Shown piece after piece: positions 35,317-46,842 of a stretch of DNA of 64,000 nucleotides. This DNA comes from Immersiella caudata. Its lineage: Eukaryota > Ascomycota > Sordariomycetes > Sordariales > Lasiosphaeriaceae. The position numbers were made by a program, and so were the translations under genes. Positions within the stretch are counted from its first letter, which is position 1. Every line of letters begins with the position of its first letter. Location: contig JAULSU010000002.1 in the NCBI GenBank assembly GCA_030512335.1, forward strand, positions 1,302,001-1,366,000. The letters run 5' to 3'. A model generated the notes under the pieces. The model was not told the origin of the DNA and made no database searches. It saw only the letters and a program-made list of their open reading frames with translations.

Positions 35317-36519
35317 ATGACCTCAACATCCCCCAAGATTGACGCCGCCGTCGAGAAGGCTGCCGTCGCTGCCGCCCCCCAGCTCAGCGGCTTCGCTCTC
35401 TACTCCAGATTCGCCCTGTCCGGTGCCGTCTGCTGCTCCATCACCCACGGCGCTCTCACCCCCGTCGATGTGTACGTCGCGTCCTCGTTTTGCGCGCCCC
35501 CGGGTTTCGGACCTAGAAACGCCCCGGAGCCCGGGAGGCATTTCTTTCGCGGTAACACTACTAATGCGTGCGATATAGCGTCAAGACTCGTATCCAGCTC
35601 GACCCCGCCACCTACAACAATGGCATGATCGGCGGCTTCCGCAAGGTCATCCAGACCGAGGGTGCTGGCGCGCTCCTTACCGGTGTTGGCCCGACCTTCG
35701 CCGGCTACTTCCTCCAGGGCGCCTTCAAGTTCGGTGGATACGAGTTCTTCAAGCAGCAGGCCATCAACCAGCTCGGCTACGACAATGCCTCCAAGTACCG
35801 CACTGGCGTCTACCTCGCCTCGTCGGCCGCCGCTGAGTTTTTCGCCGATATCGCCCTCTGCCCCCTTGAGGCTACCCGTATCCGTCTCGTCTCCGAGCCC
35901 ACCTATGCCAGCGGCCTCGTCAGCGGATTCGGCAAGATGCTCAAGTCTGAGGGTATCGGCGCCTTCTACGCTGGTTTCGGCCCCATCCTCTTCAAGCAGT
36001 AAGTTTTCTGTTTGTGATTGCGCACGGGCTTGCGCCTTTGTGGATGCTCCGTCGGAATGCTCACAACTCCTTTTTTAGGATCCCCTACACCATGGCCAAG
36101 TTCGTCGTCTACGAGAAGGTCGCCGAGTCCATCTACCGTGTCTTCCCCAAGAAGGACATGTCCGACAGCCTCCAGACCGTCACCAACCTCGGCTCCGGTC
36201 TCGTTGCCGGCATGGCCGCGGCCGTCGTGTCGCAGCCCGCCGACACCATGCTCAGCAAGATCAACAAGACCAAGGGTGCCCCTGGTGAGGGTACCACTTC
36301 CCGCCTGATTAAGATTGCCAAGGAGCTCGGCCTCCGCGGCTCGTACTCCGGAATTGGTGCTCGTCTCTTCATGGTCGGTACCTTGACTGCTGGCCAGTTC
36401 GCCATCTATGGTGATGTAAGTTTTGAGAGTCTTCCTGTGGAATGTGGATGATGCTGACTCGCTCCTTACAGCTCAAGAAGGCACTCGGTGCCGTTGGTGG
36501 TGTCGAGATCGGGAAATAA
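35317..36519 (+). CDS. MIR1: mitochondrial phosphate carrier protein
   Basis: An inner-membrane carrier that imports inorganic phosphate with a proton into the matrix for ATP synthesis. Exons 35317-35471, 35579-35998, 36079-36415 and 36472-36519 give 319 residues. The three solute-carrier repeats carry the PX[DE]XX[KR] signatures PVDVVKTR, PLEATRIR and PADTMLSK. Segments FALSGAVCCSITHGALTPVDVVKTRIQ, GGYEFFK, ASSAAAEFFADIALCPLEA and AIYGDLKKALG are typical of the phosphate carrier rather than other carriers, notably the Cys-rich first helix. A short Ala-rich N-terminus precedes helix 1. All introns are GT-AG. The strong codon bias toward C-ending codons indicates high expression. Confidence 0.95.
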
Positions 36520-36815
36520 GCATTCCCGAGACGGGGCGGTGGGAGAGTAATGGGTTAGGTGTTTGCTGTGATGAGCCACGGATCTTCGGCACATGGCATT
36601 TTCGGTCAAAAAGAGGGTGATGTTTGGGGGGTCTCCATCTGCATCTGGGCTCGGCTGCTGGTTTGGATGACGTGCCTCGTTGCTCTGAATGTGTTTTATT
36701 CCCGGTCGAGGTTCTTTGGGTGGGAATCTGGTCCTCGGTTTTATTTGTCTGGCGAGGTGCTTTTCACATAGAGCATAGAGCACATAGGGAAAAGCGCATC
36801 CGCCAGAGGTCTGGC

Positions 36816-36824
36816 TGTATAATA
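36816..36824 (+). promoter_or_regulatory. possible PUF-protein binding motif in the phosphate-carrier 3' region
   Basis: TGTATAATA lies 297 nt after the MIR1 stop, on the sense strand, and fits the UGUAHAHUA pattern bound by yeast Puf4-type proteins. Whether the transcript extends this far is unknown. Confidence 0.3.
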
Positions 36825-38108
36825 GTCCGAATTTACATCCGTATAGACTACCATTGGGGCAGTTGTGTCAGAGTTGTGTTTCTTGCGCCGATGCTGAGGG
36901 AAGAGGTCGGCGGTCGGCGCTAGGCCCCTTTTCGGGCATTGTCAGCAGACCCACCACGAAGGAAAAGGGGCTGCTCGTGACCAGCACTGCGCGGCGACCC
37001 GGCAGCTGACTGTTTCTTCACTGCCAACCTCAGCCATTTACCAAAACTGCGTCTATCCTCTGTAGATCTCTGGTCGGGAAAATAGCCCCTATCCCGCCAT
37101 GACCGATTCCGGTTTGTCTTGACTTCCCGTCATCAACAACTGAAAGAAAACAAAACCACGGAGCTGACAATACCAAAGCACTCTCTTTCTCCATTTGTAA
37201 CCGCATATATCTGCAGTCCAACTAGGTCCCAGCCGGGTTTGCAACTGGCTCGGGGTATGTTTTGATAGGATAGATGCTGGATGAAAATGCGCCTCAGCCA
37301 CAGTTCAACATGCCTCAAACACCCAGAGTTTAGGGCTAATTCGTACCTTTTTCCATGATATGTTGTTGCCCAGCTGTGTCGTAACCGGGCCGATTCATAT
37401 TTCGATGGGCGTTATAACATGTTTTGGTGGGGTTAGAACCTAGATCAGAAAGTGTTTTGAACATGTTTAAAGTGACTCAAACACCGTTGGCTTCTATGTG
37501 GGTCCTTCATATATCTTCCCTACAACAGTATATTGGGGCAAATGCAATCTACTTTTTTCCGAGTAGCTGAGGTGTTCCCAGTCTTGAACCTTCACAGACG
37601 CCTTTATTACATGTCATCAATGAGGTCCTAAAAGATGCTCCAAGAGCCGATTAACTTGACAGAACTCAATCCTCGGGTCCTCTCGCGATGTATTGGTCTG
37701 GTGACAGCTGTGAGTAATGGAAGTACTGATATCCACCCATCTCAGCGTGATGAACGACATTGCTACTCTTTGACGGGACGGGTGGGTGTCGAGCGAAAGG
37801 AGAAGCCCAACGTGCAACTCGAAAACTCGGGGACAACACCATCAATGCCATTACCACGCAAAGAGATGGAGAGTGCGTGGAACCATGAGCCTCCCAGCTA
37901 GAAAAAGGGGGAAACTGCTCGACGTGGAAACCCATTACACAGATCCATGTATGCCTCTGGAAAAGACAAATGTGCATCCACTAGATTTCGAGCGGCGTTA
38001 CTGGAATTTTGAACGGATTTTGGTATATTTATAATTTCAAAGCCATTGATAGAAGCAGTCGTCTGACAGGAGGTCGCGGGTGCTGCATGAGCAATGGCTG
38101 AATATGAT

Positions 38109-38153
38109 GGATTGATTGATTGATTGATTGATGATGATGATGATGATGATGAT
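38109..38153. repeat. compound microsatellite (GATT)n(GAT)n
   Basis: About five GATT units are followed by about eight GAT units. It is simple-sequence DNA in the intergenic region. Confidence 0.9.
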
Positions 38154-38464
38154 GGAAAGCTAACTGCTGCTATCTGCGGCCCTGCCACGCGGAGGATGAC
38201 TGATGTCATCTCCCGGCAGGCGTTGTTTGCATTGTAAAAGGCCTCACCAACATTGTGAGAGGCCTCGAAGCGACATGAACACTGCCTTGGTGCACCGACT
38301 GAAGGAATATATCATGTATCACGCACCAGCAATCCATAACGTCATCAGGGGGTATATTTTGATTCTATGCCTCTGAAAAACCTAGCCAAGTCATACCTAC
38401 GCCATGTAACACCCATATAACTCCGAATGCTAAACCGTCGAACCGCCCAATGCTATACCTACAT

Positions 38465-41400
38465 CTATCTCGGATGGGGGAATTTGTCCTCCAACTGCAA
38501 CCTCACGCCAACGTTCATGCTGATCAATTCCTGTACCAGCAGCTTTGCAGCGTAAGGCATCGTCATCTGCGTGACCTGCCGTGTGCTCTTGCATGTTTGG
38601 CAGTAGCCCTTGTACCCAAACAGGCCGCAGCCCTGGCAGATATCGACTTGAGTTCCGTCCGAGCTAACCATGAGACGCTCCAGTAGCAGTTGCGAGGCGC
38701 CGTACGCGATTAGGCAATCGCGCTCCATCTCTCCCAAACGAAGACCACCGTCCTTGGATCGACCCTCGGTAGGTTGGCGTGTCAGAATGGCACGGGGTCC
38801 GCGAGAGCGAGAATGCATCTTGTCTTGCACCATGTGTTTGAGACGCTGGTAGTAGATGGGCCCGTTGAAGATGTAGGCCTCTTGAGACTCGCCCGTGATA
38901 CCCGAGGTAAAGTAGTCCTTGCCTTCCCAAGAGAAGCCGTGGTCTACCAGCACTTTGCCCATCTCTTCGACCGGGTGTGACCGAAACGCGTCACCAAAAC
39001 CGTAGTCTCTGTTGCCCTCAATGACTGTGGCCTTGCCAGTTAAGCACTCAAAGAGCTTGCCAACCGTCATTCGCGAGGGGAAACCGTGGGGGTTCATGAT
39101 GATGTCAGGTACGAGACCTGTGTCCGAAAATGGCAAGTCCTCCTGGTCGACGATGATGCCGACGACACCCTTTTGGCCGTGACGAGACGAAAACTTGTCA
39201 CCAAGCTCCGGCCGGCGCGTTTGTCTTGTTTGCACTTTGACAATGGCGTGATCTCTCTCCGTTTGAGAGATCATGACCTTGTCGATGTACGCCGGGTCCG
39301 CAATCCGGTAGTTGACCGACGCATCGCGGAACTCATCCGGTCCCCGGTCCGAAGCAATGCCTGTTGAGCTCTGGTCCAGGGGAGTTTCTTTTTTGATCAT
39401 AGTTTCTCCGGAGCGGACTTGGTAACCCACTATAGCGAGGCCGTCTCGCTCGAGGGCGGAATGCTTAGCAATGATATTACCGTCCTCATCCTGTTCGACA
39501 CCTCCTATCCTATCTCTTCGTCCGTTGGGATACTTTAGAAGTTCTACCGCGTATTTGCGGAAAACTTGACAGCGGCCAAACCCGCGATCGCATGATGCCT
39601 TGTTGAGAACCAGAGCATCCTCGATGTCGTATCCAGAATACGACATGACGACAACAGTCGCATTCTGCCCAGCTGGCAACTTGTCGTAGTGCACAAGCTG
39701 GATAGTTTTGGTGATAACCATAGGCCGCTGAGGGTAGACAAGAGTGTAGAGTAGAGTGTCGATTCGGTTGAATTGGTTGTGTGCGATAGCGCCAATAGCT
39801 TGCTTACCCATAGCACACTGGTAGGTATTACGCGGGGATTGGTTGTGGTGGGGGAATGGAATAAGGCCCGCAACAGCTCCAAGGATGGTGAAGGGCTCGA
39901 TCTCCATGTGGGTAGTCAACTTTGTGATGTCAGACTCAGATAGAGCCACAAGAGTATCATTCTCCTCGTTGACGTCGAGGTACTCGACGATTCCGTGTGT
40001 AAGGAAGTCATCGAAATTCGCTTTGCCGAGCTGAAGTAACCTGAGATGCTCCGGCCTCAGCTTGGACTTGCCGTCTTGGACGATAATGTAGGGACGGCAG
40101 ATGCGTCCTTCATCAGTGGCGATATGGACAGCAGAAAAGTGGCTGTTCAAGTTGATGCTCACAAATGGGGAGATCCAGCCCCGGCGGCGCATTGTCCTGA
40201 ACTTGGCAGCGAACCGCTTGGGGTATCTTGTCAACGCAAATGGCGTGCCGTTCAAGTGAATAATGTACGAGCCGGGCCGGTGCATCTCCGTCCCTGAGAA
40301 GTTTCTGATGGGCTCGACGCCAGCGTCGACACTGAAAATCCACCGCTTCACCGGCCCTTCCTCCACATTTGTGGTGATGTGTGTCATGAGTGCCAAATTC
40401 TTGACCAGACCGCAAGCTTCACCTTCAGGGGTGTCTGAAGTGCAGAGCATACCCCACTGTGATGGCTGCAATGCTCTGGGACCGCTGACCTTCCTCGTCT
40501 TCTCGAACTGACTGCTGATTCGAGTCATCATTCCGAGAGCAGCGATATAACTCAGGCGACTGAGCACGTGAGTGACACCGGCCTTGTTCATACCGAAACG
40601 CCTGACTGTCCAGTTTCCACTCTGGATGGCTCGGTTGACGCCAGCGGTGATGAAGGTACCCTGCCAACTGATAGGGCCGACAGGGTCGTAAGCCGAAGTC
40701 CTGTTAGGCTTCTTGAAGAAGTTCTCCATGTTGCCCTTCAAACTGGAAACAAACTGCTTGAATAAATCTTCAAACAGGAGTGAAAGCATCTGCCCTGCCA
40801 ATTCTAACCGCTTGTTTCCCACGAAGTCACGGTCATCAACGAGCTTGGGATTTTGAGCAGCCATCAAGACGCGGCGTACCATCATGGCGATATAGATAGC
40901 CTTGGGATAGAAATCGAGGCCGTCAATGGCGATGTGAGCCACAATGAGGTTAGCAAGAGCATCCAAGCCCTCCTCTACCGGGCTCCGTCGAGGGGCGTTG
41001 TTGAAACGTCCTTTCCCGGCACCTCCCCCGCCACCCATCTTCACCCTGACGCCGATGTATTCCAATGCCTGCTGTTGGGTATATACGCCAACCTTGGTGG
41101 CTTCGTCAAAGTTGATGAGAAAGTCGTCCTGGTACCGAGCATCTCCTCCACAGACAAGCTCCATGATCTCGTAGTCGCTGAGGCCACCAAGAGCCTTGAG
41201 AACGATAACGATGGGAATTGCCTCGATAAGAACGTTGTGCTGCAGTAATATGCGCTCCTTTTTTAACACGACGTATGTCTTGGACTTTCTTTCGTGGGTG
41301 GAACTCGTGACCGAGGCCGAGACGCTGCCTGTCTTGTCATCCGCTTCCACAATGACACGATTCTTGCTCAACTGTTCTTGGATGAGAATCACTTTCTCGG

Positions 41401-42006
41401 TACCGTTGATGATGAAATATCCACCGGGGTCCAGCGGGCACTCGTTGAAGACCTCCATCTCGGCATTGTTGGCGCCATTGAGCCAGCACTTGGCGCTCTT
41501 CAACATGATGGGGATGCGGCAGAGGGGCACATTCTTCCTGATGATCTTCTTGCGATCCCGTGTGTATGTGATATCCACGACGATCGGGGCAGCGTAAGTC
41601 ATATCCCGAAGGCGGCATTCTTGCGGACTGAAGGTATTGCGGGGTTCGTAATCACTGTTGTCATTGCGACATGGTCGGCCGACACGGATGTCGGTAAATT
41701 CCAACCAGAACTCCTTCTCTTGGTCGCTCTTGATCAATCGGTTCGACCTGACGATATCCTTTATCTCTTGATTAACGAAAAAATCGAAGGAGTCGATGTG
41801 TTGCTTGACCAGGCCTAAAGGCAGAAAGTTAGCATTGCTGCCGACAACGCGTCAGAGTCTTTGTGCCATCTCGACTTACCTTTGACCTTGAGGAAGGCGG
41901 GCAGGAGCTGGAACTTGTCCTCCTTGGTTGAGATGGGGTCTGTGAGCTTTTTTCCGTTGTAGAACGGCTCTAGGAGGGCCTCAAACCCGTCGTCCATCGC
42001 CGCCAT
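38465..42006 (-). CDS. RPC2: DNA-directed RNA polymerase III subunit RPC2 (second-largest)
   Basis: The second-largest catalytic subunit of nuclear Pol III, which makes tRNA and 5S rRNA. Exons 41880-42006 and 38465-41814 give 1158 residues; the intron has GTAAGT and TTTAG ends. Conserved RNA polymerase beta-family blocks are present in order: the lobe/protrusion block (GYFIINGTEKVILIQEQ), fork (SQWGMLCTSDTPEGEACGLVKNL), QCAMGKQAIGAIAHNQ, SYSGYDIEDALVLNKAS, GDKFSSRHGQKGVVG (about residue 916), MNPHGFPSRMTVGK and the C-terminal zinc site CQGCGLFGYKGYCQTC. Assignment to Pol III rather than Pol I or II rests on the length, the QCAMGKQAIGA form and the ending MNVGVRLQLEDKF, which resembles yeast Ret1. 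The N-terminus MAAMDDGFEALLEPF sits in a good start context. Confidence 0.94.
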
Positions 42007-45000
42007 CTTCCTTCGCGGCCGAGGTTGACGCGTTACCTGCGATTGGAGTTGGTGATGGTTGGAGGAGTTGGAGATCGAATAATTTTTGGCCCCGCACTAG
42101 CCGCGATAAGATAGTGGCTTTGCGGGGGTCGGGGACGACGGGTGGGCCTCAAGGGGTGGACTGAGTTTGCCCGCCCACAACTACAGCAGGCGCCTTGTGA
42201 TAAACCCGAAAGGACGTTCTTGAAATGTAGAAGGGTGTTATTAAAATGTAAAGAGTTATTTGAAGGATCTTTCCATGTCTCCTCTACACTAAAATATGAG
42301 GACTACTGGGGATGCCAAGACGCATGGGCGACTGACCAAGGAACAAGGAGTTTCGTTTCTCCCATCACGGCAACACTGTGAACCTGTGAACTTGTCAATG
42401 GCGTCAGGACATGGTTTTAACGCCTCTCAAAATTCTGTGATGGCCTGTCAAATTACAGATAATCTTTTTACAAAGCCATCTGAAGACGTATTTTCATGAA
42501 GAATATCATCTTCTCCAATGTGACGAAGATATTCGACGATACACAGCAACAGTGTCTGGATGTGGGGAAGGCGTTCTCGCACAGAGCAGCTGCCCCCCTT
42601 TTTTTTCTCTTTTCTTTTCTTTTCTTCCGTCCGAGCCTTTCAATGAGACCAACCAAGGTAACTGAGTATGGAGTTCGGCCCATCTCATTTGAATGACTCT
42701 TCAGTCTGAAGGTTTTACGCACCTTGAAGCAACCCCATTTTGAAAGAGACAGCCCAGAACTGACTTCCAGGTTGTGCCTCGGCCACAATGCTCCGTCCAC
42801 GCAGACCTGAGAAGAGTTCAGTTCCTAGGGTTCCAGACCGCACTCCAAATCTTTGCTATCTCGATCTTGAAGTCACCGCGAGGTTTTCTGAGCACCGAGC
42901 TTTCTCAAAATCCTAGACCGAGACTCAAAAACCATGTGGCCGGCATCGGTCGGGTGGGCTCAGACCACATCACACACAGAAGCAGCATCAACGTTTCTGG
43001 ATACTTTCTCATTCTAGCCCTGGTCAACTAGCATCAAGCCCTCTTCTGCTGTGCATGCTTTTATGCAAGTGATGGATGGGGCCGCCACGGGAAGGTGGCC
43101 AGGGAGGCCACAGACTGGGCGATTGGCCTTCCCTAGGAGCCACGCTGGAGCCAGGTTCCCGTGGTTGAGGAGGCGGCTACCAGCGAGCCAACCCCCAATG
43201 CTTCCCGCGCAAAGAAGGAATTGCATCCGGTGCATTGATGTGCTGGCAGCTGCAACGACGGCTACAGCAAGGTGAAGAAAATGGATGTGAACGAAGGGCC
43301 GACACATGTAACATCAAACCGAGCAACTCTGTTGGCCGACCCCCCACCTTGTCGTGCTGGCTGTTACTGCTAGAATGCTCCTTCAGAGCCCTTCTTACAC
43401 CTTGGGTTCGCCGAGTCCGGAATCAGGATTTAGCCCAATCCTCGTGTTTCACTACAATGATGGCCAATCTGCGGTCAGTGGTTTGCGCAACCGCGAAGAA
43501 CCGTTTTCTGAAGATGTGTGGCCCCTTCCATCAGGCCCTGGGGGATGGATGCCACCGCCACTTCGATGTGGTAGAAGTGTTCTTCTTGATGAAGCACGTG
43601 AGAAGCTTCTAAGGGCGAAAACCTAGGTGTACAAGGTATATCAGGATCTCGTGCGTATTCTAAAATTCAAAATCTGTGTGCGGCGGTTGGCTTTTTGCTG
43701 GGGTGTTTGGCCTCCCATGGGCCACGCTGGTGGTTGTTCACCGCCTTTTAAAAGAGTTGTCCTGCATTGTGGGGTTGAGGCTGACGTAGCCGAGAGAAGA
43801 GCCCCTCACTGACAGCTCAGTTTGGTGGGGAGGGCTGTGAAGGACATGCATTCCGTGTCGACATAATTTGTTGGCAGCGGCAACGCATCGTGGTCTGAAT
43901 TGCCACCCACATCGGCGGTCGTGATCTGGCCTATGGTTTGGCCTGCGGCTGTCTCGTGATTCTCAAAGCGGGAACACTGCGCCAGAAGCACAGTGCCTCG
44001 TGCCGAGGACAGGACGCCAAAACAGCACTCCACATCGCCAGCTGAAGGTCGACGTGAAGGCCCCATCCGCAGCCAAACTCCAGGTGGATGGGGTTTGTCT
44101 TGCATGAATACGTTGTCCGTCCTGCATCTGAGACTTTCAGTTCCCGCCGTCGGGCAGTTGTGGGGCAGCAAGAAGGTGGACGCACCAAATCTCCAGCGGC
44201 GATTATTGGCTGCGGTGGTTGAACGCTCGGGAGCTTAGCGCGGCTGGCGGGAAGCCTTCGATCAAAACGCCATCCTTGCAAGAAAGGGGTTGGGCAATTC
44301 TCAACGCTGCGCTCTCCTTGCAAGGGGCTTCTCCACTCTACCTAGCCTCTTGAGCGCGGTCCGGGATCCGGCCTCCTCGATGGCGGGGCAAGTCGTGAGA
44401 GCAATCGATAGATGCGCAACAAGCTGAAGTGAACAATTGTTTCTCGCAAAACTCTCCGACGTTCTGGAAGCTTTTGAGACGAAGTTGGGCCCGACGGTTG
44501 ACACCGCTGACAGAACTTTCAGTCAAAGTGACCCGCGGCGGCGACTTGGGTTAGCTGCATTTCGAACCAACAGGAGCGCTGGACTTTGTTTGATGGACCA
44601 ATTCCCATCGCTGCGGTCGCTCCGCGCGAACCTGGCCGGTTAAATGCAGTCCAAGCTCCTCGCATTCGACCGAACACCAGTTTGGATCGATGGCGCAGAG
44701 CCCCCCAAAGGTACCAATGTCGCCATCGCGTCGCGAGAGGGCTCTTTGTAACGTCCCACTTTGCCTCGATCGTCTCTCGCAAAGCCTCTTGCTTACAACA
44801 AGCCGAGGCCTCAACCCCTCTCCATAGCTCTCCTCGCTAAGATAGTCGAGCCGCCAAAGAGGGAGCTCTCGTGAGAGTGGGGCAGCAACGTTGGATAGCC
44901 CAAAGCACTGACCCAGCCTAGCCTCTGCGCGGCCGGGGGCGACCATTGCCGTGTCCTGCGTCTCGTTATATGCCGTCTTTCGTCTCTGAGGTACTTCGGT

Positions 45001-46842
45001 GGACGCCGCCACAGAGCAGATCCATGGCAGAAATATTGGCCGATGCTGATCTGGTGTGTGGTACATACTAACTCGGTAGTGCTACGCGCACGGCACGGGC
45101 TGCCAGCTGCTCTGTTTGGACTCTCGGCGGGGAGCATTCGGACCCTCAAGCTCGATCAACGACAGCAACCGACGATCCCACCCCGGAATCCCCTCTCAAG
45201 GCTCTCCGCCAGATCCAGCTCCAGCCCCTCGCGCCTGAGTCGCTCTCCTGCTGTCGTGCGCATCTGCGGAAGGCGGCCAGTCATGATGCAGGCGCTCCAG
45301 AGCAAAGGTAGGTCGTTGGGGGACGGCTGCAGGTGCAGGGGCAAAGACCAAAGCTGGGGAATACTTTGTCGGTTCCCTGGTTGAGCGCCCGCCGCGGTGG
45401 AGGGTCCTGCAGGCATGTTTCGGCGTTGCAGTCCACCGTGTCCACGATGGGGGTGGCTGCCGACTCCGGTGCCTTCACCGCTGGTTGTCGGACGATGCCT
45501 CTTTACTGAAGATTGTGCGCATTTTCCTCCAGAGGAGGGGCCGGCACCTGGCGAGGTTGACACGACCGACGGTGAGCGAAGAGGGCTCAGGGCTCACCCT
45601 AATAGCGATTGACACACCTTCTATACCACTGTGCTGCACGTATGCATGTAGGGTTGAAGTCTGTATGTCCACGTACCGAACTGTAGTAACTGCAGCCAAC
45701 CCGTGCTGCAGTAGTTGACCTGCCATCAGTGAGCCCTCCAGTTAATCCGTGACCCCCTGTGTGGAAACTTGGGATGGGGTTTGAGTTGAACGCTGTTAGG
45801 CTCTGGTTGTGACGTTGGCCCACAGGCGCGCTCACCCAGCAATCCTGCAAACTCGGCTTCTCCAGAGTTTCCGGGTTCTCTCGTGGCGTTTTAATTTGTG
45901 TTCACGGGCCCGCCTTGAGGGAGCTTCGTTTGGTCGGGCTGTTGGGACGCGCTGTGGAAAATGGGAAGTCTGTTCGAGTAGAGTGCATTCAAGCAGCACG
46001 GTTTTGTGATACGTGCAACCTTGAGCTACTTGTGAGGGGGCGCTCAGGAAAAGGAAAGTTGACCACGGCAGCCCAATCGCAAAAGTGGGGACGTTCTAGC
46101 GCACTCGAGCTCGACTTGCCTTAGCGGGATCCTTGGGTGGCCAGAGCTGACCCAGCATTGGCTGCGTTTTTCTGCCGTCGGTGGAGGAGTTGACTGTGTG
46201 CTGCCAGGGGTTCTCGGACCAAAACCAAACCTCCACCCAAGAGACCCTTTCCGCTCCCTTCCTCACCCACGCTCTTTTGTACCACTGCTTTCCACCCCTT
46301 TGCTGTTGCTCCTGGTCGCCAGGGCGCAACTTGTGCCAACAGAATTTTGTTATTTCCCAAGGTTAGTCTGATGCCCTCTCTTTTTGCCTGTCAGGATGTG
46401 GACGTCGCCCGCGCTGCGGCGCCGAAACCCAGGGGGCCTGAGGCGCTCGCCGACCCGACAGCCCCCTCCCCAATCGGCGAGGCGGCAGAGCCGTGAGGAG
46501 GTCGCAATAAAGTCGGTGGCCGGGGACCGGATGGCAGCGGCGCCCACAACCGTCGAGGGCAAGGATGGACAGTCCAAAATCTCGTCGACTCCTTGAACGC
46601 TCCGCTGTTCATGCCCGCTTTCTAATGCCCCGCCTCGCCAGTGCGGTCCATGTCCTCAATCGGTCTCCCAAGCGTTTAATTGTGATTGCTGGCGCGAGAC
46701 CGCTGACCGCATCTCCCCTTCTGCAGAACGTATAGAGAGGGAGGGAACGCCCGCCCGACCAATTCGCCCTGTGTACGGTGTACGAAAAAGTGTGTCGTTG
46801 TTGTTGTCGTTGTTGTAGGAAACACCAAAAGGCCGAGACGAG
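42007..46842. other. 4.8-kb region between divergent RPC2 and PUF genes, no gene seen
   Basis: No ORF here has family features or splices convincingly. A pyrimidine tract (C6 T8 then CT-rich) lies at 42593-42628. The last 300 bp before 46843, with TGT/GTT-rich sequence at 46795-46817, look like a leader of the PUF gene. The region may hold a long promoter, a long 5' UTR or a non-coding RNA. Confidence 0.45.

Larger units (their letters stand above)
36520..38464. other. intergenic region between convergent phosphate carrier and RPC2
   Basis: Holds the two 3' UTRs. A PUF-type motif is at 36816-36824 and a compound microsatellite at 38109-38153. No coding region is supported. Confidence 0.5.

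Noticed and set aside
38109..38153. Possible CRISPR-like or functional repeat
   Set aside because: Simple GATT/GAT microsatellite without spacers.
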